Below, in pieces: positions 26,220-34,776 of a stretch of 64,000 bases of DNA (its first letter is position 1; each line of letters begins with the position of its first letter). The notes under the pieces are model-generated. The model was not told the origin of the DNA and ran no database searches. It saw nothing but the letters and a program-made list of their open reading frames with translations. Source of the stretch: Calothrix sp. NIES-2100 (GTDB lineage Bacteria > Cyanobacteriota > Cyanobacteriia > Cyanobacteriales > Nostocaceae); assembly GCF_002368195.1 (NCBI RefSeq), contig NZ_AP018178.1, positions 6,522,645-6,586,644 of the forward strand, written 5' to 3'. The translations under genes were made by a program, and so were the position numbers.

Positions 26220-26833
26220 CTAACCTTCAACGAGCAAGAGAAGAACAGGAATGTGTGTTTGGAAACTCTGAAAATCTTGATCGGTGGTGAGGATGCTGTA
26301 GCTTCGACGATGGGCAACCGCACAAATCAGAAAATCAGTATTTGAGCCTTGAATGCCATTACTGCTGCAGGTATTGAAAAATTCGGCGGCGAGTTCGTAG
26401 TCTTCAGCTATAAGTTCTATGTCTGGGAAAGCTCGAAGGCATACGTGTCAACTTAACATGAAACCCTTGCCAAAGCTTGATTTTGAATTAAATCGCTTAA
26501 CATCAAGATCCGCGTTACCCCACCCCAGTTTTGTCTAAAGCCAAAACGTCCCCTCAGAGTTTACGGGGAGGGGATTAAGGGGTGGGGTGAAAGACTTGTG
26601 GGATAAGCGTTTTAACTTAAGTTGACACCAATGGCTCGAAGGTAATCCCGCAGGCGAGTAAACTGTTCCGAACTGCGAACTCCAGAAAGGATTTCTTGGC
26701 GAATTGCGCCTAATAAAACAACTTGGTCATCAGTGATTAAATCCCGCAATAGTGCGACGACAGGGAAAGAATGGGGTGGCGTTTTTCGACGGAGAGCCAG
26801 CGACCAAACCGAGGTATCAACAATAACGCTCAT
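26220..26833 (-). pseudogene. VapC-type PIN toxin gene split by a MITE
   Basis: The 5' part (26833 to about 26634) reads MSVIVDTSVWSLALRR through FTRLRDYLRA; the frame then runs into the MITE and stops at 26612, leaving 73 residues. Beyond the element the frame continues from 26430 to a TAG at 26220 and reads FPDIELIAEDYELAAEFFN and SNTDFLICAVAHRRSYSILTTDQDF, the second half of a PIN domain with its conserved acidic and TTDQDF residues. Removing the element and one 9-bp duplication restores a single 136-codon frame without stop or shift. The truncated toxin lacks C-terminal catalytic residues and should be inactive. Confidence 0.9.
26440..26633 (+). mobile_element. Small non-autonomous transposon (MITE), copy 2, 194 bp
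   Basis: Same family as copies at 369 and 52405. It starts CATACGTGTCAACTTAAC and ends TTAAGTTGACACCAATG. The 9-bp target duplication GCTCGAAGG is perfect (26431-26439 and 26634-26642). It lies inside the vapC reading frame. Confidence 0.92.
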
Positions 26834-27030
26834 GTCTGCTGACGTTGCTGCTTGTAGTTGTAGTCTTCGTCATAATCAATGGTGCCAAAGAGGTTTAACA
26901 CTTTGAGCCGCTTGCGACGTTGAATATATTCAAGAAGTGCTGTTTCCACTAGTGCATCAATAGTTGTGTGGTCATCAAGTTGTAGCGCCTCTTGCAGCAA
27001 GGCTTCATTTATGTTAACTGGTGTAGCCAC
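26830..27030 (-). CDS. VapB-type antitoxin
   Basis: The 66-residue protein has a ribbon-helix-helix type pattern (VNINEALLQEALQL, IDALVETALLEYIQRRKR) followed by the toxin-binding tail VLNLFGTIDYDEDYNYK, typical of VapB. It overlaps the start of the split vapC gene by 4 bp (26830-26833). With the toxin inactivated it is now an orphan antitoxin, perhaps still repressing its own promoter. Confidence 0.88.
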   Translation of the reverse strand: MATPVNINEALLQEALQLDDHTTIDALVETALLEYIQRRKRLKVLNLFGTIDYDEDYNYKQQRQQT

Positions 27031-27187
27031 GATCGCTTCTGATCCAACTTCTCAATAAATCAATGTTATCCCACTGTCGCTTCTATCTCCCTGCTTCAAA
27101 ATTCAAAATTAATCATGAAGTTTGAGGCTTGTATCCTTTTCGTTTTTTGTCAAGGCGGAAGCTGTGACAGTCTAAGTAAAATCCGAA

Positions 27188-27420
27188 AACGTGAACCCGG
27201 AAGTTGCTACAGGGTACGCGAAACACGGAAACGTGAACCCAGAAGTTGCTTCAGGGTTGACGGAAGTTCCTACAGGGTACGCGAAACACGGAAACGTGAA
27301 CCCGGAAGTTGCTTCAGGGTTGACGGAAGTTCCTACAGGGTACGCGAAACACGGAAACGTGAACCCAGAAGTTGCTTCAGGGTTGACGGAAGTTGCTTCA
27401 GGGTTGACAGAAACAGTTAT
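27188..27420. repeat. Tandem repeat array with 21-bp step and 63-bp superunit
   Basis: The GTGAACCC landmark recurs at 27191, 27233, 27296 and 27359, that is at 42, 63 and 63 bp. Each 63-bp superunit divides into three 21-bp units beginning GGAAGTTGCTTCAGG, GGAAGTTCCTACAGG and GAAACACGGAAACGTG. Because the step is a multiple of three, three overlapping frames stay open (two on plus, one on minus). No ribosome site supports any of them. Confidence 0.88.
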
Positions 27421-27506
27421 CACCTAGAGGTTAGGGAACTCCAAAAAATAAACAACAGCTTAAAGTTGTCAACAGTCAACAGTCAACAGTCAACTTCCTT
27501 AGAAGA

Positions 27507-28568
27507 TTAACCCCCTTGTTGAGTCGCCAAATCCCGCTCATTTTCTAACAATGTATTAGTAGTATTCAGCACAATTTGCGCTGAACCTCTAAAGAAATCA
27601 CGGTCAATTGTCGCTGGTAAATCACTAGGTTGATGGTAATGAGGAGTACGAAGATTAGCAGTATCTGTCACTAGCACAGCACCAATTCCTTGATACCAAA
27701 ACGGTGCATGATCGCTGCGTAGGGTGTCTGGTGTCAGTAATCCTTTGAAAGGAATAGGTAGTGTCAGAACTGATGGTAAATTTGCATCACCTTTATTTAA
27801 GGCTGTCGGTGGGATTGGCTGGGAGTTTTGAAAAGCATTCAGCAAAGGTAAGTGTTCTGTATCGCCAACTACTACTAAAAAGTCGCCTTTATCGCTGGGT
27901 GGGGTAACTGGTAATCCCGCAGGGTACTGCTGACAACCTACTTTGTAGCAAGCATAACCTACCATGTCCATAACGATCGCACCGCCCAGGTTTTTTAATC
28001 TTGCTGTTTTCCGGACAAAAGCTGTACTCCCTAAAAGACCGGCTTCTTCTCGATCAAAAAAAGCTAGCTGCAATGTGCGTGGTGTGGGACGGGAACCGAG
28101 AACTCTGGCAAGTTCTAGCAGTACAGCTACTCCACTGGCGTTATCATCAGCCCCAGGAGACGAGGCAACAGTATCATAATGTGCAGCAACCAAAATTGCG
28201 CCAGCTTGTTTGTTAGTTCCTTGGCGTTCGGCAAAGATGTTCACACCCTCAGAGAAATTTTCTAACTGTGGTGTCCAGCCGAATTTTTTCAATTCAGTTG
28301 TAATATAAGTGCGAGTACGCGATCGCTCAGTACTCGTATAACGCTGAAAATTTAACTTTTGAATATGGGTAAATAGCTTGTCCGCCGACACCTGCAAATC
28401 CCTAGCTACTGGTGCAGATGACTGTGATGGGGTATTTTGATTTGGAATGCTCTGTACAATTGTCGGTACGGGAGGCTCTTCAAATAACCGATTGTTGGCA
28501 GTACCTCTCGTACCCAAAACGACAACTACCACTAGGAGTAACAGCGCTAGCCAAATCCATTTTTTCAT
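27507..28568 (-). CDS. M28 family zinc aminopeptidase, membrane-anchored
   Basis: The ATG at 28568 gives 353 residues with an N-terminal anchor (MKKWIWLALLLLVVVVVLG). The peptidase domain has the M28 metal motifs: VAAHYDTVASSPGADDNASG (His, Asp), FDREEAGLLGS (Glu/Asp), and a late histidine in PHYHQPSDLP. It removes N-terminal amino acids from peptides outside the cytoplasm. An upstream start at 28607 would place 13 charged residues before the anchor and is less likely. It is divergent from the UreH-like gene. Confidence 0.9.
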   Translation of the reverse strand: MKKWIWLALLLLVVVVVLGTRGTANNRLFEEPPVPTIVQSIPNQNTPSQSSAPVARDLQVSADKLFTHIQKLNFQRYTSTERSRTRTYITTELKKFGWTPQLENFSEGVNIFAERQGTNKQAGAILVAAHYDTVASSPGADDNASGVAVLLELARVLGSRPTPRTLQLAFFDREEAGLLGSTAFVRKTARLKNLGGAIVMDMVGYACYKVGCQQYPAGLPVTPPSDKGDFLVVVGDTEHLPLLNAFQNSQPIPPTALNKGDANLPSVLTLPIPFKGLLTPDTLRSDHAPFWYQGIGAVLVTDTANLRTPHYHQPSDLPATIDRDFFRGSAQIVLNTTNTLLENERDLATQQGG

Positions 28569-28734
28569 GCGATCGCTCTTGTGCCTATCAGACTTAAAAT
28601 AGCGCAAACACCAAGTTTGACAGCCAGTCTTTTGACAGAGTCACTAATTTCACTTAAAGTTCCGCACTATAACAGAAAACTATTTCTGCCTTTTTTTACC
28701 CAAAACTCAGAACCAAGGACTCAGGAATTTATTT

Positions 28735-29961
28735 ATGCTAGATTTCTTACTCATCACAATCCTGGGGTTTTTGGGTAGTTTTGGGCATTGTTTTGGGATG
28801 TGCGGCCCTTTAACTATGGCCTTCTCCTTATCCCATCAGGAAGAAACTCGTGATTGGCGACAGCAATTAAAATTTCACATATTACTGAACTTAGGACGAA
28901 TGTTGAGCTATACCCTAGTCGGTGCTGGGATTGGCGCCTTGGGTTCAGTATTGATCGAAGGTGGACAGCTAGCAGGTATTGGCAGCGAATTACGTCGTTG
29001 GATAGCGATCGTTACTGGTTTGATGTTGATTTGGTTTGGTTTAGGACAACTAAAACCTCATCTTCTACCACGAATTCCCGTTTTACATCCTTTATTACAA
29101 GGAAAATTACACAATCGTCTGAGTAAAGAAATGGTCAACCTTTCTTTGCAAACTAGATGGTGGACACCAGCAATGTTAGGGATGACTTGGGGTTTTATGC
29201 CTTGTGGTTTCTTGTATGCTGCCCAGATTAAAGCCGCCCAAACTGGTAATTTATGGATGGGTGGGGCAACTATGCTAGCTTTTGGACTAGGAACTCTACC
29301 AACGATGTTAGGTGTAGGGGTTTCTGCTTCGTTAGTCAGTCAAGACAAGCGTAGTCAGTTATTTCGCTTAGGCGGTTGGGTGAGTCTCACCATTGGCGCT
29401 ATTACTTTGCTGCGAACTGGCGATACAATGGTAGATTACACCGGACACGCGTCCTTAATTTGCTTGATTTTAGCGCTGATAGCTCGTCCCATTAGTCGGA
29501 TTTGGGCATCACCTTTGCGTTATCGCCGTGCTTTGGGAGTGGGTGCTTTTGTGTTGTCTGTAGCGCACACTCTCCATATGATAGAGCATTCACTCAAATG
29601 GAATTTTGCTGCCTTTTGGTATTTGCGGCCAGAGTTCCAGTGGAGCATGGCAGCAGGTGTAGTAGCATTAGTATTGATGACTCCCGCTGCTTTGACAAGT
29701 TTTGATTTCTGGCAAAAATATTTAGGTAAGCGTTGGCGACAGATTCATCTATTGAGCGTACCTGCTTTGCTCTGCGTTGTGATTCATGCGATTTTGATTG
29801 GTTCCCATTACCTGGGTTCTTCGCAATCAAATGAGGGGAATATATTAGCAGCAGCGCTATTGGGTTTTTTCACCCTCTGTGTGTTGCTAGTGCGCTCGCG
29901 CTATTTTTGGTCAAGGTTGTCCATAGCAAAATTTTATGTTCCCCCAAGTAAGTCGCGCTAA
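28735..29961 (+). CDS. UreH-like/sulfite-exporter-like domain fused to ferric-reductase-like domain
   Basis: The 408-residue protein is all membrane. Residues 1-~245 are a UreH-like/TauE-type six-helix domain with the motif GFLGSFGHCFGMCGPL (H-C-x-x-M-C-G) and the second MTWGFMPCGFLYAAQ motif. From about 260 the sequence is a ferric-reductase-like (YedZ-type) heme region with paired histidines (SVAHTLHMIEHSL and CVVIHAILIGSHYL). The first domain type handles metals or sulphur compounds, the second carries electrons through heme. The next gene overlaps its end by 26 bp, implying coupled translation. Confidence 0.78.
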   Translation: MLDFLLITILGFLGSFGHCFGMCGPLTMAFSLSHQEETRDWRQQLKFHILLNLGRMLSYTLVGAGIGALGSVLIEGGQLAGIGSELRRWIAIVTGLMLIWFGLGQLKPHLLPRIPVLHPLLQGKLHNRLSKEMVNLSLQTRWWTPAMLGMTWGFMPCGFLYAAQIKAAQTGNLWMGGATMLAFGLGTLPTMLGVGVSASLVSQDKRSQLFRLGGWVSLTIGAITLLRTGDTMVDYTGHASLICLILALIARPISRIWASPLRYRRALGVGAFVLSVAHTLHMIEHSLKWNFAAFWYLRPEFQWSMAAGVVALVLMTPAALTSFDFWQKYLGKRWRQIHLLSVPALLCVVIHAILIGSHYLGSSQSNEGNILAAALLGFFTLCVLLVRSRYFWSRLSIAKFYVPPSKSR

Positions 29962-30535
29962 ACTTTGTCTACCTGTAGTTTTTTTATTGGTGCTAACGGG
30001 AAGTTACCCTAGTGTTGTCTCTGCTCATACAGTAAAAATCGCCGCAGATGTTGGTGCTACCCTCCATATTGAACCGAATGATAATCCCCAAGCTGGTCAA
30101 CCCTCACAAGCTTGGTTTGCTCTGACTCGTAAAGGTGGCAAGGCGATCGCTCTCAAAGATTGCAATTGTCAGTTGGTTGTTTATGCCCAACCACATACAG
30201 CCAAAGAGCCACCACTATTAGAACCTCCTTTGAAACCAATAACCGCCGAAAGGTATCAAGGGACACCAGGCGCAGACATCATCTTTCCCAAACCTGGGGC
30301 TTATCAGCTGGCACTAAGAGGTAAACCCATAGCTGGGGAGAATTTCAAACCTTTTGAGTTAAAGTTTGAAGTTACTGTGGCTGCAAGTGCGGTTAATCTA
30401 TCACAGAATTCTCAGGATGTCAACAATGATGTAGTACAGTCTCAATCTCAATCATTTCCATTGTGGGCGATCGCCGCCGCCATCTTTGCCAGCATAGGGG
30501 TTGTGTTAGCTGTGCGGCAGAAGCGGAAGGGGTAG
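29936..30535 (+). CDS. Secreted/membrane-tethered protein partnered with the UreH-like fusion
   Basis: The 199-residue precursor has a signal peptide (LCLPVVFLLVLTGSYPSVVSAHT) and a C-terminal membrane helix (LWAIAAAIFASIGVVLAVRQKRKG). Between them lies a beta-sandwich-like domain, with a Cys-x-Cys pair (KDCNCQLVVY) and PKPGAYQLALRG, similar in pattern to periplasmic copper-handling Ig-like domains. The overlap with the upstream gene suggests joint function, perhaps in delivering a metal, but the ligand is not known. Confidence 0.7.
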   Translation: MFPQVSRAKLCLPVVFLLVLTGSYPSVVSAHTVKIAADVGATLHIEPNDNPQAGQPSQAWFALTRKGGKAIALKDCNCQLVVYAQPHTAKEPPLLEPPLKPITAERYQGTPGADIIFPKPGAYQLALRGKPIAGENFKPFELKFEVTVAASAVNLSQNSQDVNNDVVQSQSQSFPLWAIAAAIFASIGVVLAVRQKRKG

Positions 30536-30706
30536 GGCAGCGCCTCTCTTCTCCCAAGGGGAGACGCTGCGCGAACGAGACGCTCCGCGAACGGCTCCGC
30601 TCGGCGACCGGGGCAGGGGAGCAGGGGGGACAAGGGAGATGGGGGAGACGCGGGGACGCGGGGAAATAATCAATGACAAATGCCCAATGCCCAATGCCCA
30701 ATGCCT
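30536..30706. repeat. Dispersed repeat block and heptamers
   Basis: The block contains AGACGCTGCGCGAACG and AGACGCTCCGCGAACG, a dispersed repeat of this group, then G-rich GGGGGAC-type units and CCAATGC heptamers (30674-30706) up to the galE stop. Confidence 0.7.
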
Positions 30707-31705
30707 TTATTTATGGCGCTGTTGATGCCAGTCCCATGCGTGCTGGACAATCTCTTTGATACCTGGGTATTGGGGTTGCCAACCTAAGATTTTTCTGGCT
30801 TTCTCGGCACTACCAATCAAAGAAGGTGGATCTCCGGGACGGCGATCGCATTCTTGGACGGGAATATTCAATCCTGTTACCGCTTGGGCAGCAGCAATTA
30901 CTTCTCTGACGGAGAAACCTAAAGCATTGCCGAGATTGAAAACTTCACTATCGCCGCCTTGCAATAAATATTCCAGTCCCGAAATATGAGCATCTGCTAA
31001 GTCGCTGACATGAATATAATCTCTAATACAAGTACCATCGGGCGTAGGATAATCTGTACCGAAAATAGAAATAGATTCGCGTTTACCTAAAGCTGTCAGC
31101 AGTATTAAGGGGATTAAATGGGTTTCAGGGTTGTGATCTTCACCCAATAAGCCACTCTTATCGGCTCCCGCCGCATTGAAGTAGCGGAAACGCACTGATT
31201 TTAAACCATAGGCAACATCAAAGTCAGAGAGAATCCGCTCTACCATTAACTTAGTAGCGCCGTAGGGATTAATCGGTGTTTGGGGATGATCTTCGGGAAT
31301 CGGGACAACATCTGGTACGCCGTAAGTTGCACAAGTTGACGAAAATACAAATTTCTTAATAGATGCTGCCAGCATTGCCTCTAACAGCACCAGAGTACCC
31401 ACAACATTGTTGCGGTAGTATTTGGCAGGATCTGTCACTGATTCGCCTACGTAGGCGTAGGCAGAAAAATGCATGACAGCATCAAACTTGTGAGTTTGGA
31501 AGAGTTGATCAAGCAGAGGGCGATCGCTCGTGTCACCTACTACCAGCTCTACTTGCAGTACCTTCTCAACTAAGTCACGATGTCCATACACCAGGTTATC
31601 CAGTATGACGACCTCGTAACCTGCTCGCTTCAAAGCCAGAACTGTATGAGAACCAATATATCCGGCTCCTCCGGTTACCAAAATTTTAGGTTTTGTAGAA
31701 GACAT
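30707..31705 (-). CDS. galE: UDP-glucose 4-epimerase
   Basis: The 332-residue enzyme is an extended short-chain dehydrogenase: NAD-binding ILVTGGAGYIGSHTV, DNLVYGHRD, VMHFSAYAYVGESV, the catalytic S-T-C-A-T-Y and YGATKLMVER (Y-x-x-x-K), and the substrate loop NLGNALGFSVREV. It interconverts UDP-glucose and UDP-galactose for polysaccharide synthesis. The ATG at 31705 is preceded by AAAGGAAAAATT, a good ribosome site; the upstream TTG at 31735 is rejected. Confidence 0.95.
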   Translation of the reverse strand: MSSTKPKILVTGGAGYIGSHTVLALKRAGYEVVILDNLVYGHRDLVEKVLQVELVVGDTSDRPLLDQLFQTHKFDAVMHFSAYAYVGESVTDPAKYYRNNVVGTLVLLEAMLAASIKKFVFSSTCATYGVPDVVPIPEDHPQTPINPYGATKLMVERILSDFDVAYGLKSVRFRYFNAAGADKSGLLGEDHNPETHLIPLILLTALGKRESISIFGTDYPTPDGTCIRDYIHVSDLADAHISGLEYLLQGGDSEVFNLGNALGFSVREVIAAAQAVTGLNIPVQECDRRPGDPPSLIGSAEKARKILGWQPQYPGIKEIVQHAWDWHQQRHK

Positions 31706-32014
31706 AATTTTTCCTTTTGAGTTATAACTACTCAATTAATTTAAATTACTGGTGCCACATTACTCATCTGTAAAATTTTAAATAATAGTCGCAGTGTCAG
31801 AAAATTGCACTAAAATCACTACGACGGTAGTCTTTGGTTGTGAGGTATGAGGTATTTTAAGTCAGGTAACAGTACGATTACAATTTGACGAGAAAATAAA
31901 TCCGCTGCCCGAAACCTCTAGGCTGACCCTTCAGGATTCGCCATTTGCCTTATACCGGGATACCTGTTTAAGGCAATAGTTCACCGCATCGGAAAATTTG
32001 AGAGTTAATCTACT
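31706..32014. other. Divergent promoter region, no gene seen
   Basis: About 310 bp between the divergent galE and the 244-aa membrane protein gene. No repeat or RNA motif was recognised. Confidence 0.35.
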
Positions 32015-32749
32015 ATGTTTCTACTGCTAAGCCGGGTACTACTGTGGCTATTAATTGGCACTATTGTCTACTCGTTCTTCCAAAGATTCTATCCATCAGG
32101 CAATTTCGTTGGGCGATTAGTCATAGTGATTATGCTGATCGTCCTAGCGCTGGCGTTCATTAACCCCAATGAACCAGCGGTGGCTTCTTTGTGGAGGTTG
32201 ATATCATTTCCGCTCAAACCTTTGGGAGCATCGGTTTTGATGTTAATTTTTGCCGCCCAAAGAATCAAGGGGGGTGGAATAGATAAGCCAGGAGGATACT
32301 TACTAGGTTGGGCACTGACAATTTTATTGTTAGCAAGTACACCAGCAATTGCTTACTTCCTGGTCAGATCACCAATAGCAACAACAACGCTTAATCCTTC
32401 GTTACCAACTTTAGAAAGAGTCCAGAATGTCCGATTGGCTTCTGGTTACGAACTTAATCCTGCATCGGAGATTTTAGTAGCGTCAGTTCCAGAACCGAAC
32501 GCTAATATCTCCGATGTCATGGGGAATGGCATTCTACCTTCTAGCGATCTGGTTCGCTCAACCATCGCTTTAAATCCATTGGATCTGAAAGTTCCGCCTT
32601 ACTTATTGCAGAATCCACAGGAAATTAGAACACGAGGGTTACGACTCGAAGACTTTGTACCAAGTGCAGAAACCCTGCAATTAACAACGCAAGCTTGGGA
32701 AAGTTATCTCAATCAAATTTACTTTTTCTTGCGTGGTCGCCAATCCTAA
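32015..32749 (+). CDS. Hypothetical membrane protein, 244 aa
   Basis: The first 120 residues hold about four hydrophobic helices (MFLLLSRVLLWLLIGTIVYSF, GRLVIVIMLIVLALAF, LGASVLMLIFAA, LLGWALTILLLASTPAIAYFL). The remaining 120 residues are soluble, with no signature (PSAETLQLTTQAWESYLNQ at the end). The form resembles cyanobacterial proteins of unknown role. The spacer to the ABC transporter gene downstream is 189 bp. Confidence 0.65.
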   Translation: MFLLLSRVLLWLLIGTIVYSFFQRFYPSGNFVGRLVIVIMLIVLALAFINPNEPAVASLWRLISFPLKPLGASVLMLIFAAQRIKGGGIDKPGGYLLGWALTILLLASTPAIAYFLVRSPIATTTLNPSLPTLERVQNVRLASGYELNPASEILVASVPEPNANISDVMGNGILPSSDLVRSTIALNPLDLKVPPYLLQNPQEIRTRGLRLEDFVPSAETLQLTTQAWESYLNQIYFFLRGRQS

Positions 32750-32938
32750 AGCTAAATATTTAACAATTACAAGGCCAAGCACTATGTCTTGGTGGCTGGC
32801 CTTTTTCCACTATGATTTCTGCCAGAATAAAAGGAGGTTCAGTAGATTTGCTGTAAAGTAAGTCAGGCTGCTGGCATTTCGGTAAGTCTGGACTGATAGA
32901 CAGTTGGTCTAGAATGATAAATTGTTGAAATTGCTCGC

Positions 32939-34690
32939 ATGGTACAATCTCGACGGCTGGCTAAACTCGGTGCTTACTTGCGTCCCCATTGGCGGGAAGC
33001 TATATTGGGCATTCTGGCTTTATTAACCGTAAATGGATTAGGCGTTTATATTCCTTGGTTGATACGCACTTGTGTTGACAAACTATCAACAACCTTTAGC
33101 TGGTACGAAATTTTAAATTACGTAGTCATTATCATCTTGCTCAGTTCCGCAATGTGGTTAATCCGCATGGCCTCACGTATCTGGCTATTTGGGGTGGGGC
33201 GCGAGGTGGAATTTGACTTAAAACAGCGGATTTTTGCACATCTACTCAAGCTAGAGCCTGCTTACTTTGCCACTAACACCATTGGTGATTTAATTAGTAG
33301 GGCTACTAGTGATGTCGAAAATATCAAGCGGTTGTTGGGTTTTGCAGTTCTGAGTTTAGCCAATACATTGTTTGCCTATGCGTTGACACTGCCAGTGATG
33401 TTGGCAATTAGTGTAGATTTGACTTTAGCTTCTCTGGCAGTCTATCCTTTGATGTTTTTGTTAGTGCATCTATTTAGCGATCGCCTGCGTAAACAACAAA
33501 CGGTAGTACAAGAGCAACTTTCTGATATTAGCGAACTCATCCAAGAAGATATTAGCGGTATTGCTTTAATTAAAATTTACGCCCAAGAAGAAAACGAACG
33601 TCGAGCTTTTGCCAAGAAGAATCAGCAGCTATTAACTGCTAATTTGGAACTGGCAAAAAGCCGAAATACACTGTTTCCTTTGATTGCAGGTTTAGCCAAT
33701 ATCAGCTCGCTAATAATTATTTGGCTAGGAGCAACAAGGATTTCTGCGGGAACTCTTCCTGTTGGAGATTTTTTGGCACTACTAATTTATGTAGAACGTC
33801 TAGTTTTTCCGACAGCGTTGTTAGGCTTTACTATTACCGCTTACCAACGGGGTGAGGTGAGTATCGATCGCCTAGAGTCTATTCTCTCGGTGACACCGAA
33901 AATTCAAGACACCAGCGATGTCATCCATCTACCCAAGCATGAAGTTCAAGGCAAGCTGAGGGCGAAAAATTTCAGTTATACTTACCCAGGTGCTACTACA
34001 AAAGCTTTAGATCATGTGAACTTTACGATTAATCCTGGGGAAACTGTGGCAATTGTTGGGGCCATCGGTTCAGGAAAATCTACTTTAGCTAATGCTTTAC
34101 CACGCCTGTTAGAAATTGAATCAGGACAGCTATTTTTAGATGAGTTGGACATTACAAAGATTGCATTAGCTTCTTTACGAGGTGCGATCGCCTATGTTCC
34201 CCAAGATAGCTTTCTGTTCAGCACTACAATCAAAAATAATATCCGCTACGGCGATCCAATTAGAGAACAGCAGGATGTAGAAGTAGCCGCTCAACAAGCT
34301 CAAATTAACTCAGAAATTAGCAATTTTCCGCAACAGTACGAGACTATAGTTGGTGAGCGCGGAATTACTCTTTCTGGTGGACAACGACAACGTACTGCTT
34401 TGGCTAGGGCAATGCTGGTTGATGCTCCAGTGTTAATATTGGATGATGCTCTCTCCAGTGTAGATAATCAAACAGCTACACAAATCCTGAAAAATTTATC
34501 TAGTGGTACTGTCAAAAAAACAGTGCTTTTTATCACACATCAATTATCTGCGGCGGCGGCGGCTGACCGGATTTTTGTTATGGACAAAGGAAAAATTGTC
34601 CAGATGGGTACTCATTTAGAACTTGTGCAACAACAAGGTCTTTACAGAAATTTGTGGAGCCAGCATCAGATAGAGGAATTATTGCATTAG
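32939..34690 (+). CDS. ABC exporter, fused membrane and ATPase domains
   Basis: The 583-residue half-transporter has an N-terminal six-helix ABC membrane domain (to about 310) and an ATPase domain: Walker A GAIGSGKST, signature LSGGQRQR, Walker B VLILDDALSSVD, and the switch histidine in LFITHQ. It is of the MdlB/MsbA-like exporter type and must work as a dimer. The exported substrate cannot be told. The Walker A has Ile where Thr is more usual (GAIG for GPTG), a minor variation. Confidence 0.92.
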   Translation: MVQSRRLAKLGAYLRPHWREAILGILALLTVNGLGVYIPWLIRTCVDKLSTTFSWYEILNYVVIIILLSSAMWLIRMASRIWLFGVGREVEFDLKQRIFAHLLKLEPAYFATNTIGDLISRATSDVENIKRLLGFAVLSLANTLFAYALTLPVMLAISVDLTLASLAVYPLMFLLVHLFSDRLRKQQTVVQEQLSDISELIQEDISGIALIKIYAQEENERRAFAKKNQQLLTANLELAKSRNTLFPLIAGLANISSLIIIWLGATRISAGTLPVGDFLALLIYVERLVFPTALLGFTITAYQRGEVSIDRLESILSVTPKIQDTSDVIHLPKHEVQGKLRAKNFSYTYPGATTKALDHVNFTINPGETVAIVGAIGSGKSTLANALPRLLEIESGQLFLDELDITKIALASLRGAIAYVPQDSFLFSTTIKNNIRYGDPIREQQDVEVAAQQAQINSEISNFPQQYETIVGERGITLSGGQRQRTALARAMLVDAPVLILDDALSSVDNQTATQILKNLSSGTVKKTVLFITHQLSAAAAADRIFVMDKGKIVQMGTHLELVQQQGLYRNLWSQHQIEELLH

Positions 34691-34726
34691 GGTTTGAGTA
34701 CTAGAGACAATTCTCTGTACTACGCA

Positions 34727-34761
34727 TATAATTTGTCAAGCAAATAAACTGACAAATTATA
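34727..34761. promoter_or_regulatory. Perfect 12-bp inverted repeat 15 bp before the ethylene-receptor-like kinase
   Basis: TATAATTTGTCA and TGACAAATTATA form a perfect inverted repeat around an 11-base centre. Its place just before the kinase start suggests an operator or a translation-blocking hairpin. It could also terminate the ABC transporter transcript, though there is no T-run. Confidence 0.5.
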
Positions 34762-34776
34762 CACAGTAAATACTTT

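Noticed and set aside
27115..27510. Repeat protein in the 63-bp array
   Set aside because: Three overlapping frames on both strands remain open, none has a ribosome site, and composition follows the DNA repeat rather than a protein pattern.
30448..30701. Short frames on both strands around the dispersed repeat
   Set aside because: They reflect the G/C-rich dispersed repeat and overlap the secreted-partner gene.
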